From: Bacteroidota bacterium
Lineage (GTDB): Bacteria > Bacteroidota > Bacteroidia > Chitinophagales > Chitinophagaceae
DNA: 64,000 nucleotides
Reading direction: 5' to 3'
Assembly: GCA_016868585.1 (NCBI GenBank)
Contig: VGGR01000001.1
Location: 186,001-250,000, forward strand
Shown here one piece after another: positions 17,839 to 27,989 of this stretch (the first letter of the stretch is position 1; each line of letters begins with the position of its first letter). The notes under the pieces were generated by a model. It made no database searches. It saw nothing but the letters and a program-made list of their open reading frames with translations, and was not told where the DNA came from. Both the position numbers and the translations under genes were made by a program.

Positions 17839-18786
17839 ATGCAACACGCCAAAATATTTTCCGGAACCAGCTCTCAGCAGCTGGCGGAACAGATCTGTAA
17901 GCAATTTGGAGCTCAGATGGGGAAGGTCAACATCCAACGGTTCAGTGATGGGGAAATTTGCCCGATATACCTCGAAAGTGTCAGAGGTGATTATGTTTTT
18001 ATCGTGCAAAGCACCAGCGCTCCTACTGATAATATCATGGAGCTGTTACTTATGATAGATGCGGCTAAAAGAGCTTCTGCTTACAAGGTTATTGCGGTAT
18101 TGCCTTATTATGGGTATGCCCGCCAGGACCGTAAGGATAAACCCCGCGTAGCCATCGGGAGTAAGTTGATCGCCAATATGTTAGTTGCTGCAGGAGCTGA
18201 TCGTGTAATAACCATGGATTTGCATGCTCCACAGATTCAGGGCTATTTTGACATTCCGGTGGATCACTTGGACAGTCATGCAGTTTTCATCCCATATATC
18301 GAAAAACTGAAGCTGGAAAACCTTACCTTTGCGGCCCCTGATGTGGGATCAGCCAACCGAATCAGGCAGATTGCCAGTTATTTCAATGCCGAAATGGTTA
18401 TTTGTGACAAGCATCGCAAAAGAGCCAACGAAGTAGCCAGCATGGTGGTAATCGGAGATGTGGTTGGTAAAGATGTAATTATCATTGATGACATCTGTGA
18501 CACCGGCGGAACTCTCACAAAAAGTGCGGGGTTGTTGAAAGAAAATGGAGCTCGTTCAGTTCGTGCGTTGATCACACATCCGGTGCTTAGCGGCAAGGCT
18601 TACGAGAATATTGAAAACAGTGTGCTGGAAGAACTGGTAGTGTGTGACACCATACCGGTCAATCAGCAGGGGAGTAAGATCAAAGTGTTAAGTGTGGCTG
18701 ATTTATTTGCCGTAGCTATACGCAACGCCTTTGAAAATAAGAGCATAACCAGTCTCTTTGTCTATTCCCAACTGAAAGGAAATTGA
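17839..18786 (+). CDS. prs: ribose-phosphate pyrophosphokinase (PRPP synthetase)
   Basis: 315 aa, the standard class I length. It makes PRPP from ribose 5-phosphate and ATP for purine, pyrimidine, His and Trp synthesis. Visible motifs: KIFSGTSS near the start, the ATP loop YYGYARQDRKDKPR, MDLHAPQIQGYF, the catalytic flexible loop DKHRKRANEV and the PRPP-binding DVIIIDDICDTGGTL. The start MQHAKIFSG matches the family; the GTG 27 nt upstream adds nine residues absent from homologues and lies in the promoter box. rplY follows after 20 bp, an arrangement common in bacteria. Confidence 0.96.
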   Translation: MQHAKIFSGTSSQQLAEQICKQFGAQMGKVNIQRFSDGEICPIYLESVRGDYVFIVQSTSAPTDNIMELLLMIDAAKRASAYKVIAVLPYYGYARQDRKDKPRVAIGSKLIANMLVAAGADRVITMDLHAPQIQGYFDIPVDHLDSHAVFIPYIEKLKLENLTFAAPDVGSANRIRQIASYFNAEMVICDKHRKRANEVASMVVIGDVVGKDVIIIDDICDTGGTLTKSAGLLKENGARSVRALITHPVLSGKAYENIENSVLEELVVCDTIPVNQQGSKIKVLSVADLFAVAIRNAFENKSITSLFVYSQLKGN

Positions 18787-18806
18787 ACCAATAAAACAAA
18801 ATAGAC

Positions 18807-19439
18807 ATGAACACGATTACAATCGAAGGACAACTGAGGACCGCATTTGGCAAAGGAGCCACCCGCCAACTACGCTCTCAGGAAATGGTGCCCGGTGTAA
18901 TTTATGGGGGTGCGCAGGAGATCAATTTTGCAGCTCCTGCCGCGGCTTTCAAAAAACTGGTGTACACGCCAAGTTTTCAAATTTGTGAAGTGAAGCTGGA
19001 CGATAAAACGTATCGTACCATCCTTAAGGATCTACAATTTGATAAGGTAAATGACGAACTGATCCATGTAGACCTGCTGGAGTTAGTAGAAGACAAAAAG
19101 GTAATTGCCGACATCCCACTTAAATTCGTGGGCGCTTCTAAGGGGGTTAAGGATGGTGGTAAGCTGATCACCAAAATGAAGTCTTTAAAAATTAAAACAT
19201 ACCCTAAGCATCTACGTGAACAAATTGAAGTGAGTATTGATGATCTGGATTTAAATGGAAATATTCGGGTTGAGGACGTTAGCATTCCGGAGTTTGAGAT
19301 TCTGAACTCTCCTCGAATTCCCATTGCCTCTGTAGTGCTTACTCGCCAGCTGAAACAAGAGGAGACGGCTACACCAGCTGCTGCTGCTCCCGCTGCTGCT
19401 GCTCCTGCTACACCCGCTGCTCCCGCTACAAAAAAATAA
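18807..19439 (+). CDS. rplY: 50S ribosomal protein L25 / general stress protein Ctc
   Basis: 210 aa, the long TL5/CTC form. The N-terminal L25 domain (about 1-90) binds 5S rRNA: an RTAFGKGATRQLR start and VPGVIYGG. The C-terminal TL5 beta domain (about 95-180) follows. A low-complexity Ala/Pro tail ends in ATKK, usual for this phylum. It lies 20 bp after prs and is followed by a terminator, closing a two-gene operon. Confidence 0.95.
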   Translation: MNTITIEGQLRTAFGKGATRQLRSQEMVPGVIYGGAQEINFAAPAAAFKKLVYTPSFQICEVKLDDKTYRTILKDLQFDKVNDELIHVDLLELVEDKKVIADIPLKFVGASKGVKDGGKLITKMKSLKIKTYPKHLREQIEVSIDDLDLNGNIRVEDVSIPEFEILNSPRIPIASVVLTRQLKQEETATPAAAAPAAAAPATPAAPATKK

Positions 19440-19461
19440 TTACCTCTACCAATTTAATTGT

Positions 19462-19491
19462 AAAACCCGCATCTTCCGATCTGGGTTTTTT
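19462..19491 (+). terminator. terminator after prs-rplY
   Basis: AAAACCC (19462-19468) pairs with GGGTTTT (19483-19489). An inner ATC/GAT pairing is separated from the outer stem by a 2x2 mismatch. A run of T follows. Confidence 0.75.
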
Positions 19492-19525
19492 GTTTGGGAA
19501 GGCCGATCTTTGGCCCTAACTGACT

Positions 19526-20098
19526 ATGAAATATCTTATTGTTGGTTTAGGCAATGTTGGAGACCAATATGCACATACCCGTCATAATATTGGGTTTGAT
19601 GTGGTGGCCGCTTTTTTGCAAAAACACAAAGGTCAACTTGCTGTGGGCCGATTAGCCTATCATGCGGAAATCAAGTGGAAAGGGAATGTATTTGTCTGTA
19701 TTTGTCCAACTACCTATATGAATTTGAGTGGGAAGGCGGTAAAATACTGGATGGAGAAAGAAAATATTGAACGCTCCAATTTGTTGGTAATAGTAGATGA
19801 CCTGGCTACTCCGTGGGATAAAATCCGGATCAAACCAGGAGGCAGTGATGCCGGACACAATGGCCTCAAGAGTATACAGGACTATATTGGCAGTACGGAT
19901 TATCCCAAATTACGCTTTGGTATTGGAAATGATTTTGCCAAAGAAAAACAAGCTGACTTTGTCTTAAGTAAATGGAGAAAGGAAGAGGAACCGATGGTAG
20001 AAAAAAAGATTGCTGCAGCTGCAACGGCTATTGAGGTTTTTGCCAGTCAGGGAATTGCCATAGTCATGAACCAATACAATAACCTCAGTTTTGCATAA
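19526..20098 (+). CDS. pth: peptidyl-tRNA hydrolase
   Basis: 190 aa. It releases tRNA from prematurely dropped peptidyl-tRNA. The N-terminal VGLGNVG motif includes Asn10, catalytic His20 lies in TRHNIGFDVV, TYMNLSGKAV supplies the second substrate Asn, and IKPGGSDAGHNGLKSI forms the conserved gate region. It directly follows rplY, a frequent bacterial order, but a terminator separates them. A GATCTTTG box 14 nt before the ATG may serve as its promoter. Confidence 0.97.
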   Translation: MKYLIVGLGNVGDQYAHTRHNIGFDVVAAFLQKHKGQLAVGRLAYHAEIKWKGNVFVCICPTTYMNLSGKAVKYWMEKENIERSNLLVIVDDLATPWDKIRIKPGGSDAGHNGLKSIQDYIGSTDYPKLRFGIGNDFAKEKQADFVLSKWRKEEEPMVEKKIAAAATAIEVFASQGIAIVMNQYNNLSFA

Positions 20099-20116
20099 TC
20101 AACAGCAACAGTTAGT

Positions 20117-20728
20117 ATGAAAATAATCTGTATAGGTAGAAATTACGTGGCCCATGTAAAAGAGCTGGGAAATGAAGTGCCTACGGAACCAGTTATTTTT
20201 TTAAAACCATCTACAGCATTACTTCCGCTCCCCGGACCATTTGTGATCCCTTTTTTTTCCAGCGATCTGCATTATGAGTGTGAAATTGTTTTACGTATTG
20301 CTAAAAAAGTTTGCTGTATTGACCAGGAAGCAGCAACTACTGCCTACGATGCCATGACCGTGGGCATAGATTTTACCGCAAGGGATATCCAGCAACAACT
20401 AAAAGACAAGGGGCTTCCATGGGAGAAGGCAAAGGCATTCGATGGATCTGCAGTTGTAGGGGAATGGCGTCCGGCAGATCAATACAAGAACAAAAGAGAC
20501 ATTCACTTTTGTTTGTATAAAAATAAGGAGTTGGTGCAGCAAGGACATACTGCCGCCATGATCAATTCCTTTGAAGTAATAATTGCTCATGTATCACATT
20601 ACTTTACGTTGGAACCAGAAGATCTGATTTTTACAGGCACTCCGGCCGATGTTGGACCAGTAGAGCCCGGGGATCAATTAGAAGGATTTTTAGAGAATGA
20701 TTCTTTATTTGACATTCTAATCAATTAG
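20117..20728 (+). CDS. fumarylacetoacetate hydrolase (FAH) family protein
   Basis: 203 aa, a single FAH domain. Metal ligands are visible in HYECEIVLRI (Glu-x-Glu) and GIDFTARD (Asp). The substrate-loop region LPWEKAKAFDGSAVVG and the closing FTGTPADVGPVEPGD are family-typical. Small FAH proteins act as acylpyruvases, oxaloacetate decarboxylases or tautomerases; the substrate cannot be decided here. It lies 18 bp after pth and 13 bp before the E1 gene, so the three are probably one transcript. Confidence 0.9.
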   Translation: MKIICIGRNYVAHVKELGNEVPTEPVIFLKPSTALLPLPGPFVIPFFSSDLHYECEIVLRIAKKVCCIDQEAATTAYDAMTVGIDFTARDIQQQLKDKGLPWEKAKAFDGSAVVGEWRPADQYKNKRDIHFCLYKNKELVQQGHTAAMINSFEVIIAHVSHYFTLEPEDLIFTGTPADVGPVEPGDQLEGFLENDSLFDILIN

Positions 20729-20741
20729 TCTAACCAAGAAG

Positions 20742-22841
20742 ATGCAAGACCTCTCCTTACTTCGCCGTGCATTTACGTTGATGTGTCAGGTACGTGCCAT
20801 GGCATCTACTTACGAGGCCAACCGATCAATTTGCACCTATGTTCATTCTACCTCCCGTGGACATGAGGCGATTCAATTAGCAGCAGCCTTTCAGTTGCAA
20901 GCACAAGATTTTGTCAGTCCGTACTATCGGGATGAGAGCATGTTGCTAGGCCTTGGTTTTTCGCCCTATGAATTAATGCTTCAACTACTTGCCAAAGCGG
21001 AGGATCCTTTTTCCGGAGGACGAGAGTATTATAGTCATCCCAGCTATTATGGGAAAGGAAAGCCGGTAATTATTCATCAGTCTAGCGCAACAGGCATGCA
21101 AGCTATCCCCACAACGGGAATTGCCCATGGAATTCATTATTGGGAAAAATGGAAACGCATTCAAATAGAGAGAGGCATAGATACTAATAAAACCCTTCCT
21201 CCATTTATGCAAGCAAACCCTGCACCTATAGTGATTTGTTCATTAGGTGATGCCAGTGTCACAGAGGGTGAGGTGAGCGAGGCCATGCAAGTGGCGGTGT
21301 TAAATAAACTGCCAATTATCTTTTTGGTGCAGGACAATAACTGGGGTATTAGTGTAACAGCAAGTGAGGCCAGAGCTATGAATGCATTTGAATTTGCCGC
21401 TGGCTTTAAAGGATTGAATCGAATTCAGGTAGATGGGAGTGATTTTGAAGCTTCTTATTCTGTTTTGGAAGAGGTGGTAGGGCAAGTAAGAAAAAACAGG
21501 CAGCCTTATTTGATCCACGCACAAGTTCCCTTGTTAGGACACCATACCAGTGGCGTGCGTAAAGAGTTTTATCGATCTGATGAAGACTGGCAGAAGCATC
21601 TGGCACATGATCCCTTCTTAAAGCTTAGAAAAAAATTAGCAGCCTTGTCGGGTTCCGAACAAGAATTACAGGCCATGGAACAAGAGGCAATTGCTTTTAT
21701 TGAAAAAGAGTTTGAGCGCGCTAAAGCCGCACCAGAACCAGATCCTGCCACCGTCTCAGATCATGTGTATGCGCCCACTCCAGTGGTAGAGGAGAGAGGA
21801 AAGCGTGAAGTTGGAAAGGGACAAAAAATACCAATGGTGGATGCGGCATTATTCGCCATTAGAGAAATCATGGAAGAGCATCCTGAAGCCATATTGTACG
21901 GGCAGGATGTTGGAAATCGCTTGGGAGGAGTCTTTAGAGAAACGGCTACATTGGCCGAGCAATTTGGGGATCATCGGGTTTTTAATACGGCTATACAAGA
22001 AGCCTACATTGTGGGTTCAACCGCAGGGATGGCGGCTGCAGGATTACGCCCCATAGTGGAAGTGCAATTTGGCGATTACCTATACCCCGGGTTCAATCAA
22101 CTGGTAATGGAACTTTCTAAGAGTTGCTATTTGACCATGGGTAAATTTCCCATTCCCATGATCTTACGTGTTCCAACCGGGGCCTATGGAGGAGGAGGGC
22201 CTTATCATAGCAGCTCCGTTGAATCCACCCTACTTACTGTGAAAGGAATTAAAATTGTTTATCCGTCTAATGCGGCTGACATGAAGGGGTTAATGAAAGC
22301 AGCATTTCTTGATCCCAATCCGGTGGTCATGCTTGAACATAAAGGGCTTTATTGGAGTAAGGTTCCAGATACTGAATTTGCAAAAACAACAGAGCCCGAT
22401 GCAGACTACTGCATCCCTCTTGGAAAAGCTTTGGTTGTTTTGGAGTCGGGTATGGTGCAACAGAAACTAGGATCTACATTGGTCATTATTACCTATGGCA
22501 TGGGTGTGCATTGGGCTTTGGCAGCAGCCAAGCAATTTCCCGGGCAGATCGAAATCGTTGACCTGCGCACCTTGTTTCCATTAGATGAAGAATTGATCTA
22601 TACTCGCGTAAAGCAACATGGAAAAGCGTTAGTATTGACGGAAGAGCAGCAACTTAATTCCTTTGCGGAGGCATTAGCCGGAAGAATTGCCACACATTGT
22701 TTTCAATCTCTGGACGCTCCGGTGCAAGTAATGGGGGCATTGGATTTGCCTGCAATACCCATGAATAGTAAGCTGGAACAAGCAATGTTGCCTAATCCAA
22801 AAAAAGTAGCAGAAAGACTCAATCAAATGCTGAACAGTTAA
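20742..22841 (+). CDS. fused alpha/beta 2-oxoacid dehydrogenase E1
   Basis: 699 aa. The N-terminal half (about 1-340) is an E1-alpha domain with the thiamine-diphosphate motif GDASVTEGEV...DNN and the active-site loop YYRDESMLLGLG. The C-terminal half (about 360-699) is an E1-beta transketolase-like domain: AILYGQDVG, FNTAIQEAYIVG, PIVEVQFGDY and GAYGGGGPYHS. The beta half also carries the C-terminal transketolase fold. It catalyses thiamine-dependent decarboxylation and reductive acylation of E2 lipoyl groups. Similarity is closest to branched-chain/2-oxoisovalerate E1, by recollection of the family. E2 and E3 are not in the window. It ends exactly next to the aspS stop (convergent, 0 bp). 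Confidence 0.92.
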   Translation: MQDLSLLRRAFTLMCQVRAMASTYEANRSICTYVHSTSRGHEAIQLAAAFQLQAQDFVSPYYRDESMLLGLGFSPYELMLQLLAKAEDPFSGGREYYSHPSYYGKGKPVIIHQSSATGMQAIPTTGIAHGIHYWEKWKRIQIERGIDTNKTLPPFMQANPAPIVICSLGDASVTEGEVSEAMQVAVLNKLPIIFLVQDNNWGISVTASEARAMNAFEFAAGFKGLNRIQVDGSDFEASYSVLEEVVGQVRKNRQPYLIHAQVPLLGHHTSGVRKEFYRSDEDWQKHLAHDPFLKLRKKLAALSGSEQELQAMEQEAIAFIEKEFERAKAAPEPDPATVSDHVYAPTPVVEERGKREVGKGQKIPMVDAALFAIREIMEEHPEAILYGQDVGNRLGGVFRETATLAEQFGDHRVFNTAIQEAYIVGSTAGMAAAGLRPIVEVQFGDYLYPGFNQLVMELSKSCYLTMGKFPIPMILRVPTGAYGGGGPYHSSSVESTLLTVKGIKIVYPSNAADMKGLMKAAFLDPNPVVMLEHKGLYWSKVPDTEFAKTTEPDADYCIPLGKALVVLESGMVQQKLGSTLVIITYGMGVHWALAAAKQFPGQIEIVDLRTLFPLDEELIYTRVKQHGKALVLTEEQQLNSFAEALAGRIATHCFQSLDAPVQVMGALDLPAIPMNSKLEQAMLPNPKKVAERLNQMLNS

Positions 22842-24674
22842 TCAACTATTCTTTACAGCTGTTTGGATCTGTAATTCCTTTAACTGAATTTCATCTATAG
22901 TGGCCGGTGCATCCAGCATCACATCTCTGCCTGCATTGTTCTTTGGGAAAGCAATAAAATCGCGTATACTTTCGCTACCGCCTAATAATGCGCATAACCG
23001 GTCAAAGCCAAATGCAATTCCCCCATGGGGGGGAGCTCCATACTCAAAAGCGCCTAATAAAAATCCAAACTTGTGCTGTTGTTCTTCCCGGCTCAATCCC
23101 AGTGCTTCAAACATTTTTTCCTGTAGCTCTCTTTGGAAAATGCGGATAGATCCGCCGCCAATCTCATTTCCATTCAGGACCATATCGTAGGCATTTGCCT
23201 TAATAGAAGCATAAGGATGTTGCAGGTAGTTGGCCGCATCTTCAATTGTTGGGTTGTTCTCGATCATCGTCTGGATCTGAGCTGGCTTGGGTGCAGTGAA
23301 AGGATGGTGGCGGGCAACCCAACGATTTCCTTCCTCATCATATACAAAAAGCGGGAAGTCCAGCACCCAGAGTAATTTATATTCATTAGGCTTGCGCAAT
23401 CCCAACCGTTGGCCCATTTCCAAACGAAGTTCGCTGATTGCTTTTCGGGTTCTTTCTTCTGCCCCTGCTACAATCAATATCAGATCGCCGGGATTTGCAC
23501 CTGCTGCCAGCGCAATGGCTTTTCTTTTTTCTTCGCTATAAAACTTATCGATACTGCTTTTGCAAGTGCCATCTGCATTGTACCGGATGGTAGCTAACCC
23601 TTTCATCCCAATTTGGGGGCGCTTTATCCACTCTGTAAGCTCATCAGTTTGTTTACGGGTGAACTTCGCAGCGCCGGGAATGGAAATGGCTAGTACCGCT
23701 TCAGCTTCATCAAATACACCAAAGGAAGCGCCTTCAATTAAACTTCGTTGATCGGTGCAATCAGGAAATACAGAAGCTGGTTTTTTTAAATTCAGGATGG
23801 GGATGTCAAAGCGGATATCGGGTTTATCATTGCCAAATTTCCACATGGCTTCTTCCCAGGTCATTCGTTCAACGGGTGCTGTGTATGCAATCCCTTTTAC
23901 TTCCTGGAAAATGTGCTTGATCAAACCCTCAAACATATTCAGTATGTCCTCTTGTTCCACAAAGGACATTTCACAATCTATTTGTGTGAACTCCGGTTGC
24001 CTGTCCGCGCGAAGGGCCTCGTCTCTAAAGCATTTTACTATTTGATAATAGCGGTCATATCCACTAACCATCAATAATTGTTTGAAAGTTTGTGGAGATT
24101 GAGGGAGTGCATAGAATTGTCCTGGATTCATGCGGGAGGGTACCACGAAATCACGCGCACCTTCCGGAGTAGATTTAATCAGGAATGGCGTTTCAATATC
24201 CAGAAAGTTCTGCTGATGTAAATAATTGCGGGCGGCCCTGTTCACCGCATAGCGAAGCTCCAAGTTCTGCCTGGCTGAATTTCTTCTAAGATCCAAAAAG
24301 CGATACTTCATTCGCAGATCATCTCCGCCATCTGTATCATCTTGAATAGTGAAAGGAGGCACAGCAGCGCGATTTAAAATAGAGTATTGATGAACATCAA
24401 TTTCAATGTCTCCTGTGGAGAGTTGTGCATTTTTATTGCTGCGTTCAATTACCGTTCCAGTTATCTGCAATACAAACTCGCGTCCAACGGGTGTACGGTC
24501 TAGTTGCGCATTAATCGACTCTCCAAAAAGAAGCTGTGTAACTCCATAGCGATCTCGCAAGTCAACAAATGTAATGGCGCCATATTTTCTGATGGTTTGA
24601 ACCCAGCCAGCCAGCTGCACTTGTTTTCCTTTGTCTTGCAAACGTAATTCTCCGCAGGTATGAGATCTATACAT
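22842..24674 (-). CDS. aspS: aspartyl-tRNA synthetase
   Basis: 610 aa, the bacterial type with a GAD insertion. An N-terminal OB-fold anticodon domain includes [26 protein letters not shown]. Class II motif 2 is [18 protein letters not shown] and motif 3 is [15 protein letters not shown]. The ATP site and the [14 protein letters not shown] segment are intact. Standard start ATG at 24674. A short membrane-protein gene ends 21 bp upstream on the same strand. Confidence 0.97.
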   Translation of the reverse strand: MYRSHTCGELRLQDKGKQVQLAGWVQTIRKYGAITFVDLRDRYGVTQLLFGESINAQLDRTPVGREFVLQITGTVIERSNKNAQLSTGDIEIDVHQYSILNRAAVPPFTIQDDTDGGDDLRMKYRFLDLRRNSARQNLELRYAVNRAARNYLHQQNFLDIETPFLIKSTPEGARDFVVPSRMNPGQFYALPQSPQTFKQLLMVSGYDRYYQIVKCFRDEALRADRQPEFTQIDCEMSFVEQEDILNMFEGLIKHIFQEVKGIAYTAPVERMTWEEAMWKFGNDKPDIRFDIPILNLKKPASVFPDCTDQRSLIEGASFGVFDEAEAVLAISIPGAAKFTRKQTDELTEWIKRPQIGMKGLATIRYNADGTCKSSIDKFYSEEKRKAIALAAGANPGDLILIVAGAEERTRKAISELRLEMGQRLGLRKPNEYKLLWVLDFPLFVYDEEGNRWVARHHPFTAPKPAQIQTMIENNPTIEDAANYLQHPYASIKANAYDMVLNGNEIGGGSIRIFQRELQEKMFEALGLSREEQQHKFGFLLGAFEYGAPPHGGIAFGFDRLCALLGGSESIRDFIAFPKNNAGRDVMLDAPATIDEIQLKELQIQTAVKNS

Positions 24675-24695
24675 ATTCTTTCTTCAGTTAGGGGT

Positions 24696-25106
24696 TCAAA
24701 ATGTAGTGATTTGTTTTAGCTTAACTTCTTTAGGATATTGAAAAAAATAGTAACGGAGTAAAATCACAGACCCAATTGCAAAAGGGATCATGGCGAGCTG
24801 TTTACCGGTTAGCCATCCAAAAAAAATTGTTTTGTCTTGATTGATAAACTCCATGATCATCCAGGTGGAGTTAGCGCAGATCCAAAAAGCTATGGCCAGG
24901 TTATGAGCCAACTCGGAGTGGATTTCACGCTTACGCCAAGAAATAAACAAGGCTACCAGGAGGGTGGGTGCTATCATGACCACTCCCATAACTTCCCATC
25001 CCATACACCAGCTCATGTCTTTAATGATCCAAAATACAATATGGAGGTTTTCCACACGTCTGTAACGCGCTGGAATAGAGTAGTTGAATTCTTGTGGGTT
25101 TTGCAT
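24696..25106 (-). CDS. small integral membrane protein, unknown family
   Basis: 136 aa with about three to four predicted membrane helices, at roughly residues 35-57, 66-88 and 100-121, by hydropathy read by eye. A charged SWRKREIH loop follows the first helix. No motif is recognised. It precedes aspS by 21 bp and is preceded by a TACCTTTC stretch that could be a -7 box. Function unknown. Confidence 0.7.
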   Translation of the reverse strand: MQNPQEFNYSIPARYRRVENLHIVFWIIKDMSWCMGWEVMGVVMIAPTLLVALFISWRKREIHSELAHNLAIAFWICANSTWMIMEFINQDKTIFFGWLTGKQLAMIPFAIGSVILLRYYFFQYPKEVKLKQITTF

Positions 25107-25147
25107 AGGTGATTTTGGTGCGGAAAGGTAAGAAAAACAACCCTTTT

Positions 25148-26191
25148 TTATTGAAAACGGGTCCAGTTAGCTTCCGGATCAATAACACTCCCCCGGATCA
25201 TATTTTCAACTAACTGAAAAGCAAAGTAGGGAGCCAGCGAACAGCCTTTGGTGCCCATTCCGTTAAGCAGGCCCCATTTTTTTTCTGGAGAGTCAAATCC
25301 CACCAATGGCCTTCTCTCCATAGTGCCCATCCGAATGGCAGCGCGTTGCTCTATTACTTCAAAGGGGATGGCCAACCATTTTTTCAAAGCCTTTACTGTA
25401 TGCTCCCTATACAAGGGGGTGGGGCCTGCGTGTTCAAAAGCCCATTCGTAGCTGGATCCAACCCACCAGTAATCAGTTTCGGCAAGTGGCAGTAAAGTCA
25501 ATTTATTCTTATAAATAAAAGAGGAGGGAAGCCCTTCTATTTTTAAGACTAAGGCCTCTCCCTTTGTAGGGGCTAGGGGAATTTTGGCCCAGGTATTACG
25601 TTCTTGAATACTTGCTCCGTCGCAAAATATGATCCGTTTGCAAGTAATGTGTTGGTAGTTGAATCCCTTGTCTGTTTCAATTAATTGGTTGAGATCAAAA
25701 TTGTATTCGCCAATTTTTCCAAATCTACGCAGTCGAGCTCTCCAATTGGATAAGAGCAGTGGCAGATTAACTACATAGGCAGGTCTGATCAATCCCAGTT
25801 TTTTGCAATTATGAAACAAGTCAAGTTGAATGGGATAATCATCGGGAATTTCCAAGTAGTGTGGATTTTCATTCACTCTTCTGGAAAACAAGGCTGCCGC
25901 CTCGGGGTTGGTAAAACATTCTATTATGGTTTTTGTATCCATTACAGAGGTGCCCAGGCAGGTGCCCATTTGCTGATAGGCGGTCAAACAAAAAGGGAGT
26001 AATTGATCCGCCATCCAGGTTTTAACTTTATTTCTTCCAGTAACCGGATTGATCAATCCTCCAGCTTGTCGAGATGCAGATTGCGGGTTCTCCTGATCAA
26101 TTACAAAATGATCAATCTCATTTTTTTCCAGATAGTAACTAAGCCAGGTGCCGCTTATTCCCTGCCCGATGACCAATACATCTGTATTCAT
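25148..26191 (-). CDS. FAD-dependent oxidoreductase, DAO superfamily
   Basis: 347 aa. The N-terminal dinucleotide fold reads VLVIGQGISGTWLSYYLEK, then an acidic strand end (FVIDQENP). A C-terminal RAAIRMGTMERRPLVGFD and NGMGTKGCSLAPYFA match the FAD pyrophosphate-binding end of D-amino-acid-oxidase-like enzymes. No membrane segment or signal peptide. Substrate unknown. Its start overlaps the upstream gene's stop by ATGA (26188-26191), indicating translational coupling. Confidence 0.85.
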   Translation of the reverse strand: MNTDVLVIGQGISGTWLSYYLEKNEIDHFVIDQENPQSASRQAGGLINPVTGRNKVKTWMADQLLPFCLTAYQQMGTCLGTSVMDTKTIIECFTNPEAAALFSRRVNENPHYLEIPDDYPIQLDLFHNCKKLGLIRPAYVVNLPLLLSNWRARLRRFGKIGEYNFDLNQLIETDKGFNYQHITCKRIIFCDGASIQERNTWAKIPLAPTKGEALVLKIEGLPSSFIYKNKLTLLPLAETDYWWVGSSYEWAFEHAGPTPLYREHTVKALKKWLAIPFEVIEQRAAIRMGTMERRPLVGFDSPEKKWGLLNGMGTKGCSLAPYFAFQLVENMIRGSVIDPEANWTRFQ

Positions 26192-27051
26192 GGGAGCTTA
26201 AGCTGTTCAATAAGTAGAGAGGAATAGGACGAACGAATGAACGGCGCTGGAAGATCGGCGCCGCTGACTACTACAGGAGGGATCTGAAACCGACCGGTGT
26301 ACCTTGCAATAAGTTGGTAAGATACTTTCAGCGTCGAGCCACTTGTATTCATCCATTCCATACGCAATTCCTGCCGGTTTAATTGAAGCACTTTCCCAAC
26401 TCCTGCATGCGTACGCAATGTTCTGACCATATTGGGTTGAGTTCCTGCAGGCCATTGTTCAACCAAAACGACTTTATTGCTTTTGCTTTTTGTCATTTCA
26501 ATTTCAACCAAAAGTGTATCGCCTGTTATTACTATGGCATTTTCTGTAAGTAATTCCTTTCGGGTGCGGCCGTTTTTGGTAGTTAGCCTTGAGGTTTTTT
26601 TTACTAATAGCGGCCACCGGGGATCACTCGCTGGTGTAGCCGTTTCCTCGGCATATCCCCATGGCTCAATCTGCAAATAATCTGTTGTTAGGGTAGTGGA
26701 TGTATCCGTTTTTATGCGTAGCTCCCAAGCCGTGGGTTTGCTAAATTCAAATGGGATATGAATGGGAAATTCAATCCATTCTTTTTTGCTTGGCTCTACC
26801 AAGAAGTACTGATTTCCCTGTTGGTTATAGAACCAGCCGTCAACGGGTTGCTGTTGAAGAGTATCGAGCAACTGAAAATGAACCGTGCCCGTCCAGTCTT
26901 TTTTGGAATTGTTGAAAAGTTGAAATCCAAACAAAGGCTGATCCCCTTGTCTTACAAAGGGTGGAATATTGAGCTGGTTGATTCCGGTAAACTTTTGTTG
27001 AGCCATCACAACCCAGGGCAATGACAGAAGAAAACTGAACAATAGTTTCAT
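26188..27051 (-). CDS. secreted protein of unknown function
   Basis: 287 aa. The signal peptide ends at WVVMAQ. The remainder reads as beta-sandwich sequence. The C-terminal segment around VVLVEQWPAGTQPNM and the closing RYTGRFQIPPVVVSGAD resemble the terminal MG10-like domain of bacterial alpha-2-macroglobulins, but no thioester motif or bait-region is present. That resemblance is by eye only. It is coupled by ATGA overlap to a FAD oxidoreductase. Function unknown. Confidence 0.7.
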   Translation of the reverse strand: MKLLFSFLLSLPWVVMAQQKFTGINQLNIPPFVRQGDQPLFGFQLFNNSKKDWTGTVHFQLLDTLQQQPVDGWFYNQQGNQYFLVEPSKKEWIEFPIHIPFEFSKPTAWELRIKTDTSTTLTTDYLQIEPWGYAEETATPASDPRWPLLVKKTSRLTTKNGRTRKELLTENAIVITGDTLLVEIEMTKSKSNKVVLVEQWPAGTQPNMVRTLRTHAGVGKVLQLNRQELRMEWMNTSGSTLKVSYQLIARYTGRFQIPPVVVSGADLPAPFIRSSYSSLLIEQLKLP

Positions 27052-27066
27052 AAGCTTCCCATCGCT

Positions 27067-27088
27067 AAAAAAAACCCGCGAAGGGTTT
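27067..27088 (-). terminator. terminator of the maeB-mlaE-mlaF-sucD run
   Basis: On the minus strand AAACCC (27083-27088) pairs with GGGTTT (27072-27077) around a TTCGC loop, followed by a T tract (27067-27071). It lies 3 bp after the sucD stop. Confidence 0.75.
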
Positions 27089-27091
27089 GAT

Positions 27092-27967
27092 TTATTTTTC
27101 TAAGATACTAGCCATTTTAATTCCAATATCTGCCGGGCTGCTTACCACATGTATGCCACATTCGCTCATGATTTGCATTTTTGCAGCAGCGGTATCCTCT
27201 GCTCCTCCCACAATGGCACCGGCATGCCCCATTCTTCTGCCGGAAGGTGCTGTTTGTCCAGCTATGAATCCCACCACTGGTTTAGTGTTTCCGTTTGCTT
27301 TGATCCAGCGAGCAGCTTCTGCCTCCATACCCCCGCCAATCTCCCCGATCATTATAATTGCGTCAGTTTCCGGGTCCTTCATAAAGAGCTCAACGGCTTC
27401 TTTAATAGTGGTACCAATGATTGGATCTCCTCCAATTCCCATAGCAGTGGAAATACCCAATCCCGCTTTTGCAACCTGATCTGCAGCCTCGTAAGTTAGC
27501 GTTCCTGATTTGGAAACTATTCCTACGCGACCCTTCACAAAAACAAAACCAGGCATAATACCCACTTTACATCCTTCGGCAGTTATCACACCAGGACAGT
27601 TGGGCCCTATTAATCTTGTATTTTTCCCTTGTAAATAGTTTTTTACCTTAACCATATCTTGTACAGGGATGCCTTCCGTAATACAAACAACTAATTCAAT
27701 ACCTGCTTCAGCGGCCTCCATAATTGCATCGGCTGCAAAGACTGGAGGAACAAATATGATACTGACATTGGCTCCCGTTTGTTTGACTCCATCCGCCACT
27801 GAATTGAATACCGGACGATCCAAGTGCTGTGATCCTCCTTTTCCCGGAGTTACGCCACCCACAACCTGGCTTCCGTACTCGATCATTTGCGAGGCATGAA
27901 AAGTGCCTTCTGTGCCTGTAAAACCTTGTACCAGGATTTTGGAATTATTATTAATCAGGATGCTCAT
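27092..27967 (-). CDS. sucD: succinyl-CoA ligase alpha subunit
   Basis: 291 aa. It contains the CoA-binding [18 protein letters not shown] and the phosphorylated active-site His248 in GHAGAIVGG. It forms a heterodimer with SucC in the TCA cycle. sucC is not in the window, so the two subunits are unlinked, as happens in this phylum. A perfect TACCTTTG box 22 nt before the ATG suggests its own promoter downstream of mlaF. A terminator follows. Confidence 0.97.
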   Translation of the reverse strand: MSILINNNSKILVQGFTGTEGTFHASQMIEYGSQVVGGVTPGKGGSQHLDRPVFNSVADGVKQTGANVSIIFVPPVFAADAIMEAAEAGIELVVCITEGIPVQDMVKVKNYLQGKNTRLIGPNCPGVITAEGCKVGIMPGFVFVKGRVGIVSKSGTLTYEAADQVAKAGLGISTAMGIGGDPIIGTTIKEAVELFMKDPETDAIIMIGEIGGGMEAEAARWIKANGNTKPVVGFIAGQTAPSGRRMGHAGAIVGGAEDTAAAKMQIMSECGIHVVSSPADIGIKMASILEK

Positions 27968-27989
27968 AATAGTGGGCTAAAAGTTGCCG

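Noticed and set aside
22900-24045. Several long plus-strand frames opposite aspS
   Set aside because: They are antisense shadows of a clearly coding synthetase gene with no start signals or recognisable domains.
26188-27051. Alpha-2-macroglobulin fragment
   Set aside because: The C-terminal resemblance is weak and no thioester or bait region is present; kept as secreted protein of unknown function.
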